Shown in pieces: positions 6,028 through 11,376 of a stretch of 11,629 bases of DNA. Positions within the stretch are counted from its first letter, which is position 1. Each line of letters begins with the position of its first letter. Source of the DNA: Symbiodinium natans (lineage: Eukaryota; Sar; Dinophyceae; Suessiales; Symbiodiniaceae). The stretch lies in the NCBI GenBank assembly GCA_905221605.1, contig CAJNDS010000867.1:45001-56629 (forward strand), given 5' to 3'. Below the pieces are notes generated by a model. That model was given only the letters and a program-made list of their open reading frames with translations, had not been told where the DNA came from and ran no database searches. Made by a program: the position numbers and the translations under genes.

Positions 6028-6093
6028 GAAACTCCTCGGCACTTTCCTGGAAACTCCTCTAAGCTTTCCGCGAAACTTTCTCCTGACCTGAAC
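6028..6093 (-). repeat. GGAAAGTTTCGAGGA-type repeat cluster, copy 1
   Basis: Short degenerate units around AACTTTCC and AACTCCTC. The cluster ends in TCCTGACCTGAACCC and resembles 6200-6281, which ends in CCCGGACCTGAACCC. Three overlapping minus-strand frames across 5869-6328 only translate these repeats (lysine-, arginine- and serine-rich), so no gene is called. Confidence 0.7.
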
Positions 6094-6199
6094 CCGTGTT
6101 GCACGAAGGAGCATGAGAAGTTACACCTAGCAAATGAGGCTAGGAAGAGGAAGGCAAAACAGGGAAACTTCTTTGAACTAAGCTCCAATGCAAGAAGAA

Positions 6200-6281
6200 G
6201 CTTTCCGCGCAACTCCTCGAAACTTTCCTCGATCCTTTTTTCGGAACTTTCCTCGGAACTTTCCCCGGACCTGAACCCTTA
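6200..6281 (-). repeat. GGAAAGTTTCGAGGA-type repeat cluster, copy 2
   Basis: At least four degenerate units based on CCTCGGAACTTT. Both clusters share the AAGCTTTCCGCG block and the GACCTGAACCC end, so they are copies of one longer, about 80-bp sequence. Confidence 0.7.
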
Positions 6282-6294
6282 ATGATTTCCGTGA

Positions 6295-6425
6295 GCCTGA
6301 ACCCTACACCCCAAACCCTAAACCCCAAACCCGAAACCCGAAACCCGAAATCCGAAGCCCTAAACCCTAAACCCTAAACCCTAAACCCTAAACCCTAAAC
6401 CCTAAACCCTAAACCCTAAACCCGA
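6295..6425 (-). repeat. CCCTAAA array with CCCGAAA block
   Basis: Three CCCGAAA units (within 6331-6350) are followed by nine perfect units (6361-6423). The CCCGAAA block is the complement of the TTTCGGG variant amplified at 1412-1439. Confidence 0.97.
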
Positions 6426-6534
6426 AAAGCAGGTGGAGCTTGGCTTCCAGGACCTCTGGCAGCAGCTCTTCGGAAGCGCCCAGCGCGACCTCATGGAGCC
6501 CCCGGGGCCACCGGGGGGGACGTTTGGGGTTTAG
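6406..6534 (+). CDS. Open island between arrays, candidate exon, product unknown
   Basis: The unique island 6426-6522 is open in this frame with nearly every third position G or C. It encodes QVELGFQDLWQQLFGSAQ and then RDLMEPPGPPGG. This is among the most coding-like stretches in the window. The left edge AAGCAG|GTGG fits an AG|G acceptor. The right edge GGGACGTTTGG could hold a GT donor at 6522-6523. The frame stops in the first unit of the following array. No ATG opens it and no family is recognised. It may equally be an exon fragment that was copied here. Confidence 0.35.
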   Translation, partial: TLNPKPEKQVELGFQDLWQQLFGSAQRDLMEPPGPPGGTFGV

Positions 6535-6842
6535 GGTTTGGGGTTTAGGGTTTAGGGTTAGGGTTTGGGGTTTGGGGGCTTTGGGGTTTAGGGTTTGGGG
6601 TTTAGGGCTTTGGGGTTTAGGGTTTAGGGTTTCGAGTTTAGGGTTTGGGGTTTAGGGCTTGGGGTTTAGGGTTTGGGGTTTAGGGTTTGGGGTTTGAGGT
6701 TTGGTGGTTTGGGGGTTTGGGGTTTAGGGTTTGGGGTTTCGGGTGCAGGGTTTACGGTTTGGGGTTTGGGGTTTGGGGTTTGGGGTTTGGGGTTTACGGT
6801 ATAGGTTTAGGGTTTGGGGTTTAGGGTTTAGGGTTTGGGTTG
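6523..6842 (+). repeat. Large mixed TTTAGGG/TTTGGGG array
   Basis: This is the longest array in the window, about 320 bp. TTTAGGG and TTTGGGG alternate often, making 14-bp higher-order units. Five consecutive TTTGGGG units (6758-6792) are bracketed by TTTACGG on both sides (6751-6757, 6793-6799). Open frames here only encode GFRVWGLG repeats. Confidence 0.97.
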
Positions 6843-7103
6843 AGGCTTACGCCTCTTCTCTCTGTCTATATGTATGTATATATATATATAATGCACATGC
6901 ACATGCTGCTCTGGCTGTTGTCGCTTATTATGTGCAAAACAGTTGTGGCAGCATTTGCTGTAATTCTTCCGGCTCTGATTATCGGCATCATCATGACGAC
7001 TCCTGCTCCGATTTCTGCGGCTTTTGGCCATTGCGATTATGCCTGCTATTGCTACTTTACCCCCCGAATTCCTCCCAAACAAGATTACCATGAACCCGCA
7101 ACG
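6840..7103. other. Unique stretch with overlapping frames, coding doubtful
   Basis: Three overlapping frames of 87-120 codons exist on both strands. One plus frame (6840-7109) would give a strongly hydrophobic protein (CKTVVAAFAVILPALIIGII) of membrane-segment type. The DNA is rich in short GCT/GTT/ATT triplets, which favours open frames on both strands, so the hydrophobic stretch is probably compositional. The frame lacks an ATG start outside the microsatellite. Confidence 0.35.
6867..6892. repeat. TA-rich microsatellite
   Basis: TATA/TGTA dinucleotides, including an uninterrupted TA run at about 6878-6891, followed by two ATGCAC-like hexamers. Confidence 0.9.
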
Positions 7104-7190
7104 GTTTAGGGTTGAGGGTTTAGGATTTAGGGTTTAGGGTTCAGGGTTTAGGGTCTAGGGTTTAGGGTTTAGGGTTTAGGGTTTAGGGTC
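7104..7190 (+). repeat. Interstitial TTTAGGG array
   Basis: Variant units (TTGAGGG, TTTAGGA, TTCAGGG, TCTAGGG) followed by four perfect units (7161-7188). Confidence 0.95.
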
Positions 7191-7322
7191 CTTAAGCCTC
7201 AAGCCCTGAGCCCCCCCAGGAATCAATCCTAAAACGATCTCCAACCTCTAGAGCTGGCACAGTTTACAGTTGAGAAAGCCCTAAACTCTCAGACCTTAAG
7301 CCGTAAAGCCTCAGAGCCTTAA
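7191..7322 (-). repeat. Very degenerate CCCTAAA-like stretch
   Basis: Pieces such as CCTCAAGCCCTGAGCCC, GCCCTAAAC and CCTTAAACCC suggest a decayed C-type array mixed with unique sequence. It forms an inverted partner to the G-type array at 7104-7190. Confidence 0.5.
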
Positions 7323-7490
7323 ACCCGGGAGGCTTGTTACTATTTTGCAAGAAAACAAGTTGAATCATACTTGAATCAACGTTTTAGCAAAATATTTGTT
7401 CAAACTGATTTTGAAACGGACATTTTGAATTGTATGAGTACATTGAATATGAAAGAAATAAAGCCTTTGTATCACATGCAAATAGTTTAA
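7323..7490 (+). CDS. Small open frame in AT-rich island, product unknown
   Basis: Fifty-five codons are open from after a TAA at 7320-7322 to the TAA at 7488-7490. The peptide looks natural (YFARKQVESYLNQRFSKIF, then QTDFETDILNCMSTLN), with alternating charged and hydrophobic residues. The surrounding DNA is AT-rich and unlike the GC-rich islands elsewhere. ATG codons occur only late, so it is either an exon, a fragment, or chance. A minus-strand frame (7365-7568) overlaps but reads less plausibly. No family is recognised. Confidence 0.25.
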   Translation, partial: TREACYYFARKQVESYLNQRFSKIFVQTDFETDILNCMSTLNMKEIKPLYHMQIV

Positions 7491-7597
7491 CTGCAACATC
7501 ATTCGATCAAAAGTATGATTTGTTGATCCAATAATATGACTTGGACAGCAATAATTAGTGTCCTTCAATACTGTTAACAGATAAAACTTCCGTTTGA

Positions 7598-7777
7598 ATG
7601 TTTATATCAGTTGATGTTCCTTCTTCCATCATAGCCGGGTTTTTTGACGGTCCCAGTGAAATTCTAGATTTTCAACGGTTCTTTACATTATTTCTTTTTG
7701 GTGCTAGTTTACATCATTTACGCAGACCCTTTGCCCTAAACCCCCGGAACACTGAACCCCTGGTCCCTCAACCCTAA
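7598..7777 (+). CDS. Small ATG-started open frame in AT-rich island, product unknown
   Basis: An ATG at 7598, directly after an in-frame TGA, opens 59 codons. The unique part encodes a natural-looking, aromatic-rich stretch (VPSSIIAGFFDGPSEILDF, then QRFFTLFLFGASLHHLRR). The frame then runs into the CCCTAAA array at about 7733 and ends with repeat-encoded residues at 7777, so any native C-terminus is lost. It lies in the same AT-rich island as 7323-7490 but in another frame. A frameshifted or intron-split single gene is possible. No domain is recognised. Confidence 0.25.
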   Translation: MFISVDVPSSIIAGFFDGPSEILDFQRFFTLFLFGASLHHLRRPFALNPRNTEPLVPQP

Positions 7778-8037
7778 ACCCCCGGACCCTAAACCCCAAA
7801 TCCCAAACCCCAAACCCCAAACCCTAAACCCTAAACCCTAAACCCCAAACCCCAAACCCCAAACCCCAAACCGCCCAAACCCTAGACCCTAAACCCTAAA
7901 CCCTAAACCCTAAACCCTAAACCCTAAACCCTGAACCCTGAACCCTAAACCTCGTAGACCCTAAACCCTAAACCCTAAACCCTAAACCCTAAACCCTAAA
8001 CCCTAAACCTCTTAGACCCTAAACCCCAAAAACCTCC
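7733..8037 (-). repeat. Large CCCTAAA/CCCCAAA array
   Basis: About 300 bp. It includes blocks of CCCCAAA (7793-7820, 7845-7870), perfect CCCTAAA runs, and seven perfect units (7959-8007) bracketed by the related spacers CCTCGTAGA and CCTCTTAGA. Confidence 0.97.
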
Positions 8038-8135
8038 AGGAGAACTTGGACTTCGGCTTCTACTGCTGCTCGCAGCTCCTCCGGCTGAAGATGCATCGGA
8101 GTTCCACAGCACCCAGGGTAGGGTTGAGGGTTTAG
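8016..8135 (+). CDS. Open island between arrays, candidate exon, product unknown
   Basis: The island reads ENLDFGFYCCSQLLRLKMHR with high G/C third positions. Its left edge is ACCTCCAG|GAG (acceptor-like) and its right edge CCCAGG|GTAGGG (donor-like). These edges define 8040-8117, exactly 26 codons in phase 0, the neatest exon-like unit in the window. The frame stops shortly after the proposed donor, in the G-type array. The opposite strand is also open and serine-rich, so orientation is not certain. No domain is recognised. Confidence 0.35.
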   Translation, partial: TLNPKNLQENLDFGFYCCSQLLRLKMHRSSTAPRVGLRV

Positions 8136-8224
8136 GGTTTAGGGTTTAGGGTTTAGGGTTTAGGGTTTAGGGTTTAGGGTTTGGGGTTTAGGGTTTAGGC
8201 TTTAGGGTTTAGGGTTTGGGTTAG
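8115..8224 (+). repeat. Interstitial TTTAGGG array
   Basis: Seven perfect units (8131-8179) followed by TTTGGGG, TTTAGGC and TTTAGGG variants. MITE copy 3 follows directly. Confidence 0.95.
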
Positions 8225-8329
8225 GCTCACTTATAACCCCAATTATAGCCGTACTATAAACCCCCTAAGTCCCCTAAGTAGGTTTTAAGTAGACTTCTAA
8301 GTGGGGTTATAAGTAAGCATGAACCTCCA
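8225..8329. mobile_element. MITE-like element, copy 3, diverged and left-truncated
   Basis: The right end AAGTAAGCATGAACCTCCA matches the terminal repeat of copies 1 and 2 with small changes. The core CCCCCTAAGTCCCCTAAGTA corresponds to the core of copy 2. The left outer terminal repeat is missing, but an inner inverted pair remains (CTTATAACCCC at 8230-8240, GGGGTTATAAG at 8303-8313). TTTAGGG-type repeats flank it on both sides, so it appears to sit inside a former single array. Confidence 0.75.
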
Positions 8330-8337
8330 CATAGGGG

Positions 8338-8567
8338 TCAGGGTTCAGGGTTTGGGGTTTGGGGTGGTTTGGGGTTTAGGGTTGAGGGTTAGGGGTTTAG
8401 GGTTTAGGGTCTAGGGTCTGGGGTTTAAGGGTTGAGGGTTCGGGCTTTGGATTTTCGGCTTTAGGGTCTGGGGTTCAACGGTTCGGGGTTTGGGGTTTCG
8501 GGTTTAGGTTAAAAACACCCAAACCCAAAAGCCTGAACCTTAAAACCCACCGTCCTAAACCGTCAAG
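8338..8567. repeat. Degenerate TTTAGGG array turning into CCCTAAA-like sequence
   Basis: Highly variable G-type units (8338-8510) switch after a few bases (GGTTAAAAACACCC) to degenerate C-type units (8514-8567). The junction is a head-to-head inversion. Confidence 0.8.
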
Positions 8568-8660
8568 ATTGGAGTCAAAGGTTCCTGGTGCACCGAGACG
8601 CAGTGCAGCGACGTCCCAGGACGTGGTACGAGGTGGCCTTTGCTGGGTTGGGTTTTGGGC
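8568..8660 (+). other. Short open island, weak exon candidate
   Basis: One plus frame encodes KGSWCTETQCSDVPGRGTRW and continues open into the next array; other frames are also open. There is no clear splice-like edge. Confidence 0.25.
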
Positions 8661-8785
8661 ACCCGAAACCCTAAACCCGAAACCCTAGACCCTAAACACC
8701 AAACCCTAAACCCCAAACCCCAAACCCTAAACCCAAAACCCTAAACCCTAAACTGTTAGGGGTTTAGGGATTTAGGGTTTGGGGT
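8661..8785. repeat. Tail-to-tail arrays: CCCTAAA then TTTAGGG
   Basis: C-type units (8661-8753, with CCCGAAA and CCCCAAA variants) meet G-type units (8757-8785) across only three bases, making a hairpin-capable palindrome. Confidence 0.9.
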
Positions 8786-8839
8786 CTTAGCCTTGAACTG
8801 TGGGGGGACCCCACCAACTTCTTAGGAGCTTGAGGTGCT

Positions 8840-8937
8840 AGGGCTTGGGCTTAGGGTTTAGGGTTTAGGGTTTAGGGTTTAGGGTTTAGGGTTTAGGGTT
8901 TAGGGTTTAGGGTTTAGGGTTTGGGGATTCGGGTTTC
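8840..8937 (+). repeat. Interstitial TTTAGGG array
   Basis: Nine perfect units (8857-8919) with a CTTAGGG unit before them and one TTTGGGG after. Confidence 0.97.
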
Positions 8938-9471
8938 CTGCCGCAGAAGCTGTGAAGGTTGGGATGCAGAGTGGACTCGAAAAAGCTTCGTAACGTGTGA
9001 AGGCCAGCTATTGGCCCGATTGTGGCGGGCCACCTACCCTGTTCCGCAGTCTAGGGCGGCAACGCCACGCGAGCCTATTCCTTTGAAGGTTTAGACCAAG
9101 AATCGCTCCCAAAATGTTTGGTTGAGGTCGCTTCCTGAGGGCAACTGTCGTCTTGGCGCCGTGTCTTCAGGTTTTGCGCCTCCCTCATGCGCAGTAGTAG
9201 GCTTGCTCCGCGCAGAAGTAGTGGATGGCCTTTTCCTTCCGACATGTTCAGCGCCAGCCTTGATGAGGTAGGTCACAGAAGGCCAAGGCAGGGGCGTCCC
9301 AAGTGGGTTCAAAAGGGCGCTCCCTCCATAGGTTCTGATGTTGCAGGGGGCGGCGGTTCCACCAGTGCACTGGTCGCAGGTGCTGTCCCCCCTGGGCGGC
9401 CTATGCCTTGAGTTTTGGATGTTTAGGGCATAAATGCCCCAAACTTGCAAGCGCCTAAAGCCTCTCAAAAC
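8938..9471 (-). CDS. GC-rich coding-like region, strand uncertain, product unknown
   Basis: This is the longest array-free GC-rich stretch in the right half. The best frame is on the minus strand, from about 9410 to a TAA at 9091-9093: over 100 codons, high GC3, containing DQCTGGTAAPCNIRTYGG and a basic-proline tail ending NQTFWERFLV. Upstream of it the frame continues into repeat-like GFGSKVLGF, so a true start is not visible. A second minus frame starts at an ATG near 9245 and has 57 codons (MSEGKGHPLLLRGAS). A plus frame (9187-9411) is also open. Several open frames in one place show how stop-poor this DNA is; no domain decides between them. The part 8938-9090 has no good frame. Confidence 0.25.
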
Positions 9472-9630
9472 GTTTTGAAACCCCAAAACCTTAGACCCGA
9501 AACCCCAATCCCCACTTGCCCCACAAGCCTTAAACTTAAACCCCAAATCCAAAGACCCTGAAACCCTAAACCCGAAAGAGGGCTTAGGGCTTAGGGTTTA
9601 GGAAGAGTTTAGGGTTTAGGGTTTAGGGAG
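9472..9630. repeat. Tail-to-tail arrays: degenerate CCCTAAA then TTTAGGG
   Basis: Decayed C-type units (9472-9577, many CCCCAAA and CCCGAAA) meet G-type units (9580-9630) across about two bases. Confidence 0.85.
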
Positions 9631-9813
9631 ACCCCTTGTTGTTGCGAGGCGGCCGTGCACGGTGTGGCTTGGGAGCATTGCGCCACCAGCTACATGGAGC
9701 TTCTTTGGCAGCTTGGCCCAGCCCGGCACGAGGGCTTAGGGGTTGAGGGCTTAGGGGTTGAGGGTTTAGGGGTTTTGGGTTTAGGGTTTAGGGGTTTATG
9801 GTTTAGGGTTTAG
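9613..9813 (+). CDS. Open island between G-type arrays, candidate exon, product unknown
   Basis: The unique part (9629-9731) is fully open with G/C-rich third positions and reads CCCEAAVHGVAWEHCATSYM then ELLWQLGPARHEG. The frame continues far into the next array (LGVEGLGVEG...) before stopping. Unlike the other islands it lies between two arrays of the same orientation. No ATG opens it near the left edge; an internal ATG encodes the M of SYMELLW. No domain is recognised. Confidence 0.3.
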   Translation, partial: GLGFRETPCCCEAAVHGVAWEHCATSYMELLWQLGPARHEGLGVEGLGVEGLGVLGLGFRGLWFRV

Positions 9814-9908
9814 GGTTTAGGGGTTTAGGGGTTTAGGGTTTTAGGGGTTTAGGGTTTAGGGGTTTAGGGTTCGGGGGTTTAGGGCTCAGGAGTTTAGGGT
9901 TCAGGGTA
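9731..9908 (+). repeat. TTTAGGGG (8-bp) variant array
   Basis: TTTAGGGG units are interspersed with TTTAGGG. The left end carries a repeated 15-mer GGGCTTAGGGGTTGA. Most other arrays in the window are strict 7-mers. Confidence 0.95.
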
Positions 9909-10023
9909 TCAGTCACCTTAGCCCTGAACAGACTCTTTAAACTGCGGCCTTGCTGTAGGCCTTGTCTTCTTGCCTGAGGAGTGGGTCGAGGGAGAGTTTT
10001 AGTCAGAACCTACTAGCGCAAAA
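9909..10023. other. Unique spacer, no gene seen
   Basis: It lies between a G-type and a C-type array, with a CCTTG-rich middle and no supportable reading frame. Confidence 0.4.
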
Positions 10024-10121
10024 TAAACCCTAAACCCTAAACCCTAAACCCTAAACCCTAAACCCTAAACCCTAAACCCTAAACCCTAAACCCTAAACCC
10101 TAAACCCTAAACCCTAAACCC
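10024..10121 (-). repeat. Perfect 14-unit CCCTAAA array
   Basis: Exactly 98 bp, fourteen TAAACCC units without a single change, the longest perfect run in the window. Its purity suggests recent insertion, recent expansion or recent correction. Confidence 0.98.
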
Positions 10122-10254
10122 AACAAGCCTCAACAAGCAGGCACGGGATTTTCTCGGGCGGCGAGCTCCACGAGCGAAAGCGCCAGGCCCGGCCATCCTT
10201 TGTGAAATCCTTTGGTTCCTGGCTAAGTCAAAAGAGCTTCCAAGTAGGATTTAG
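10111..10254 (+). CDS. Open island between arrays, candidate exon, product unknown
   Basis: The island is open throughout in this frame: RDFLGRRAPRAKAPGPAILC then EILWFLAKSKELPSRI and a stop in the following array. The left edge ACAAGCAG|GCAC is acceptor-like and the right edge CTTCCAA|GTAGGAT is donor-like, giving a proposed exon of 10141-10243. Its last bases and the donor are duplicated at 10470-10510 in the same relative frame (KSKELPSRI versus KSRELPGRT). The minus strand is also open. No domain is recognised. Confidence 0.35.
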   Translation, partial: TLNPTSLNKQARDFLGRRAPRAKAPGPAILCEILWFLAKSKELPSRI

Positions 10255-10265
10255 GGTTTAGGGCT
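10225..10265 (+). repeat. 41-bp direct repeat, copy 1 (partner 10470-10510)
   Basis: It matches 37 of 41 bases without gaps. The repeat covers the end of the open island, the GTAGGA donor-like site and the first telomeric units. Confidence 0.9.
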
Positions 10266-10328
10266 AGAAAGTTAGGGTTAAGGGTTTAGGGTTTAGGGCT
10301 AGAAAATTAGGGTTAAGGGTTTAGGTTC
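10248..10328 (+). repeat. TTTAGGG array with a 35-bp higher-order tandem
   Basis: The unit GGGCTAGAAAGTTAGGGTTA plus TTTAGGG repeats occurs at 10261-10295 and again from 10296 with one change. Confidence 0.9.
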
Positions 10329-10331
10329 CTG

Positions 10332-10425
10332 ACTGGGGTTTTCCGATATTAGGGGTACCTTATTGGGGTCCTGATGATAAGGGAATCCCCTAACCCCCAA
10401 ACCCTAAACCCTAAAAAACCCCAGT
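10332..10425. repeat. 94-bp segment with 11-bp inverted ends
   Basis: ACTGGGGTTTT (10332-10342) and AAAACCCCAGT (10415-10425) form perfect inverted ends around unique sequence and a short C-type array (10390-10418). It may be a small hairpin element, but a single copy is not enough to define a family. Confidence 0.45.
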
Positions 10426-10499
10426 TGGGGGTCTATTTTGGGGTCCCCTATTTTCGTAAACTGCCAGGGAAGTCAAGAGAGCTTCCAGGTAGGACGTAG
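10353..10499 (+). CDS. Open island, candidate exon with duplicated end, product unknown
   Basis: The frame is open for 48 codons between TAG stops, with an ATG at 10374. It passes through a short C-type array (NPQTLNPKK) and then reads PQLGVYFGVPYFRKLPGKSR before ending ELPGRT. ACCCCAG|TTGG could be an acceptor, and CTTCCAG|GTAGGAC matches the AG|GTAGG donor form well. The last ten codons correspond to the end of the island at 10111-10254, so the two are related by duplication. No family is recognised. Confidence 0.3.
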   Translation, partial: GYLIGVLMIRESPNPQTLNPKKPQLGVYFGVPYFRKLPGKSRELPGRT

Positions 10500-10510
10500 G
10501 GTTTAGGGCT
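10470..10510 (+). repeat. 41-bp direct repeat, copy 2 (partner 10225-10265)
   Basis: This copy has the stronger donor-like junction (CCAGGTAGGA). It lies 245 bp downstream of copy 1. Confidence 0.9.
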
Positions 10511-10694
10511 CGGGGATTGAGGTTTAGGGTTCAGGGTTTAGGGGTTTTTAGGGTTTAGGGTTTCGGGTTTAGGGTTTAGGAGGCTTGGTTTTTGATTCGG
10601 ACCGCCAATCCCCAAGTAAGCCCCAAGCCCTAAAACCCTGAAATCCTAAGCCCTCTAGGGTATAGGGTTTAGGGTTTAGGGTTTAGGGTTTAGG
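10497..10694. repeat. Alternating arrays: TTTAGGG, CCCTAAA, TTTAGGG
   Basis: G-type units (10497-10581), degenerate C-type units (10606-10655) and four clean G-type units (about 10665-10694) follow one another. The second switch has no spacer at all (GCCCTCTAGGGTATAGGG). Confidence 0.9.
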
Positions 10695-10727
10695 CTGAAC
10701 CCGAACCCCAAATCCGAAGACCCTCAA

Positions 10728-10802
10728 GAAGAGGAGCGAACGGAGCTCCCTCTGTTCCTTCGGGTGGAGCCGTGGCCTGTTTTGGTTGGGGTTGGGGGTG
10801 GG
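10728..10802 (+). other. Short open island, weak exon candidate
   Basis: One frame reads EERTELPLFLRVEPWPVLV with G/C-rich third positions. It lies between a very degenerate C-type patch (10696-10727) and a clean G-type array. No firm splice-like edge is visible. Confidence 0.25.
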
Positions 10803-10998
10803 ATTTAGGGTTTAGGGTTTAGGGTTTAGGGTTTAGGGTTTAGGGTTTAGGGTTTAGGGTTTAGGGATAAAGGATTTAGGGTTCAGAGTTCAGGGATGCA
10901 GGGGGATTTTCAGGGTTTAGGGTTTAGGGTTTAGGGTTTAGGGTTTAGGGATTTCGGCTTTAAGGGTTTAGGGTTTCGGGTTTACGGCTTCGGATTTT
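10803..10998 (+). repeat. TTTAGGG array in three parts
   Basis: Nine perfect units (10804-10866), a degenerate middle part, five perfect units (10916-10950), then variants including TTTCGGC and TTTACGGC. Confidence 0.97.
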
Positions 10999-11304
10999 CA
11001 ATGTTTGTGTTTTTTTCTTGGGTTTGCTTAGGTTTTTGGGTGCTTCGGTTTTGGGGTTCGAGGGCCCATCCTAGGGGCACATGCTTTAAACCATAAGCCC
11101 GAACCCTGAGACTGCGAGCGGTGGCTTCAGCAACTGTCGTGAGTGCTCGAAATCATGAATCTTTCGTAACCCTAAGCCCTGAACTCAATTTTGCGGTGGT
11201 TCGAATTTCGGGAGGGGGTGTTTATGCCGTGAGGTTAGTGTGTGGATGAAGGTTCAAGTTCAGGCTAGGTTTGATAGGGCTCGCTTGGTTTAGGTTTTTG
11301 AGAT
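10999..11304. other. Degenerate repeat remnants, no gene seen
   Basis: The stretch holds isolated TTTAGGT-, CCCTAAGCCCTGAA- and CCCGAACCCTGA-like remnants and a seven-T run. I see no supported gene. Confidence 0.5.
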
Positions 11305-11376
11305 TTAGAGGGCTTCGAAAAGTTTAGGTAGAGGGTTTAGGGTACAGTGTGGTTTGACCCTAAACCCCAAAACCTT

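Noticed and set aside
6440-6655. Open frames encoding GFRVWGLGFRV-type proteins (also 6731-7093 and minus-strand LNPKP frames)
   Set aside because: They translate telomere-like repeats; a 7-bp repeat cycles through three frames and gives long stop-free peptides whenever variants remove the TAG or TAA.
6840-7109. Hydrophobic 89-codon frame as a membrane protein
   Set aside because: The hydrophobicity follows from GCT/GTT/ATT-rich DNA, both strands are open, and the start lies in the microsatellite and array border.
7640-7690. Similarity of GACGGTCC...GTGAAATTCT to conserved rRNA segments, suggesting an organelle rRNA fragment
   Set aside because: Only two short words match and their spacing is wrong for the large-subunit motif; an open ATG-started frame covers the same bases.
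11185-11215. GGTTCGAAT resembling a tRNA T-loop
   Set aside because: The flanking bases do not form a T stem, and no D or anticodon arm can be folded upstream.
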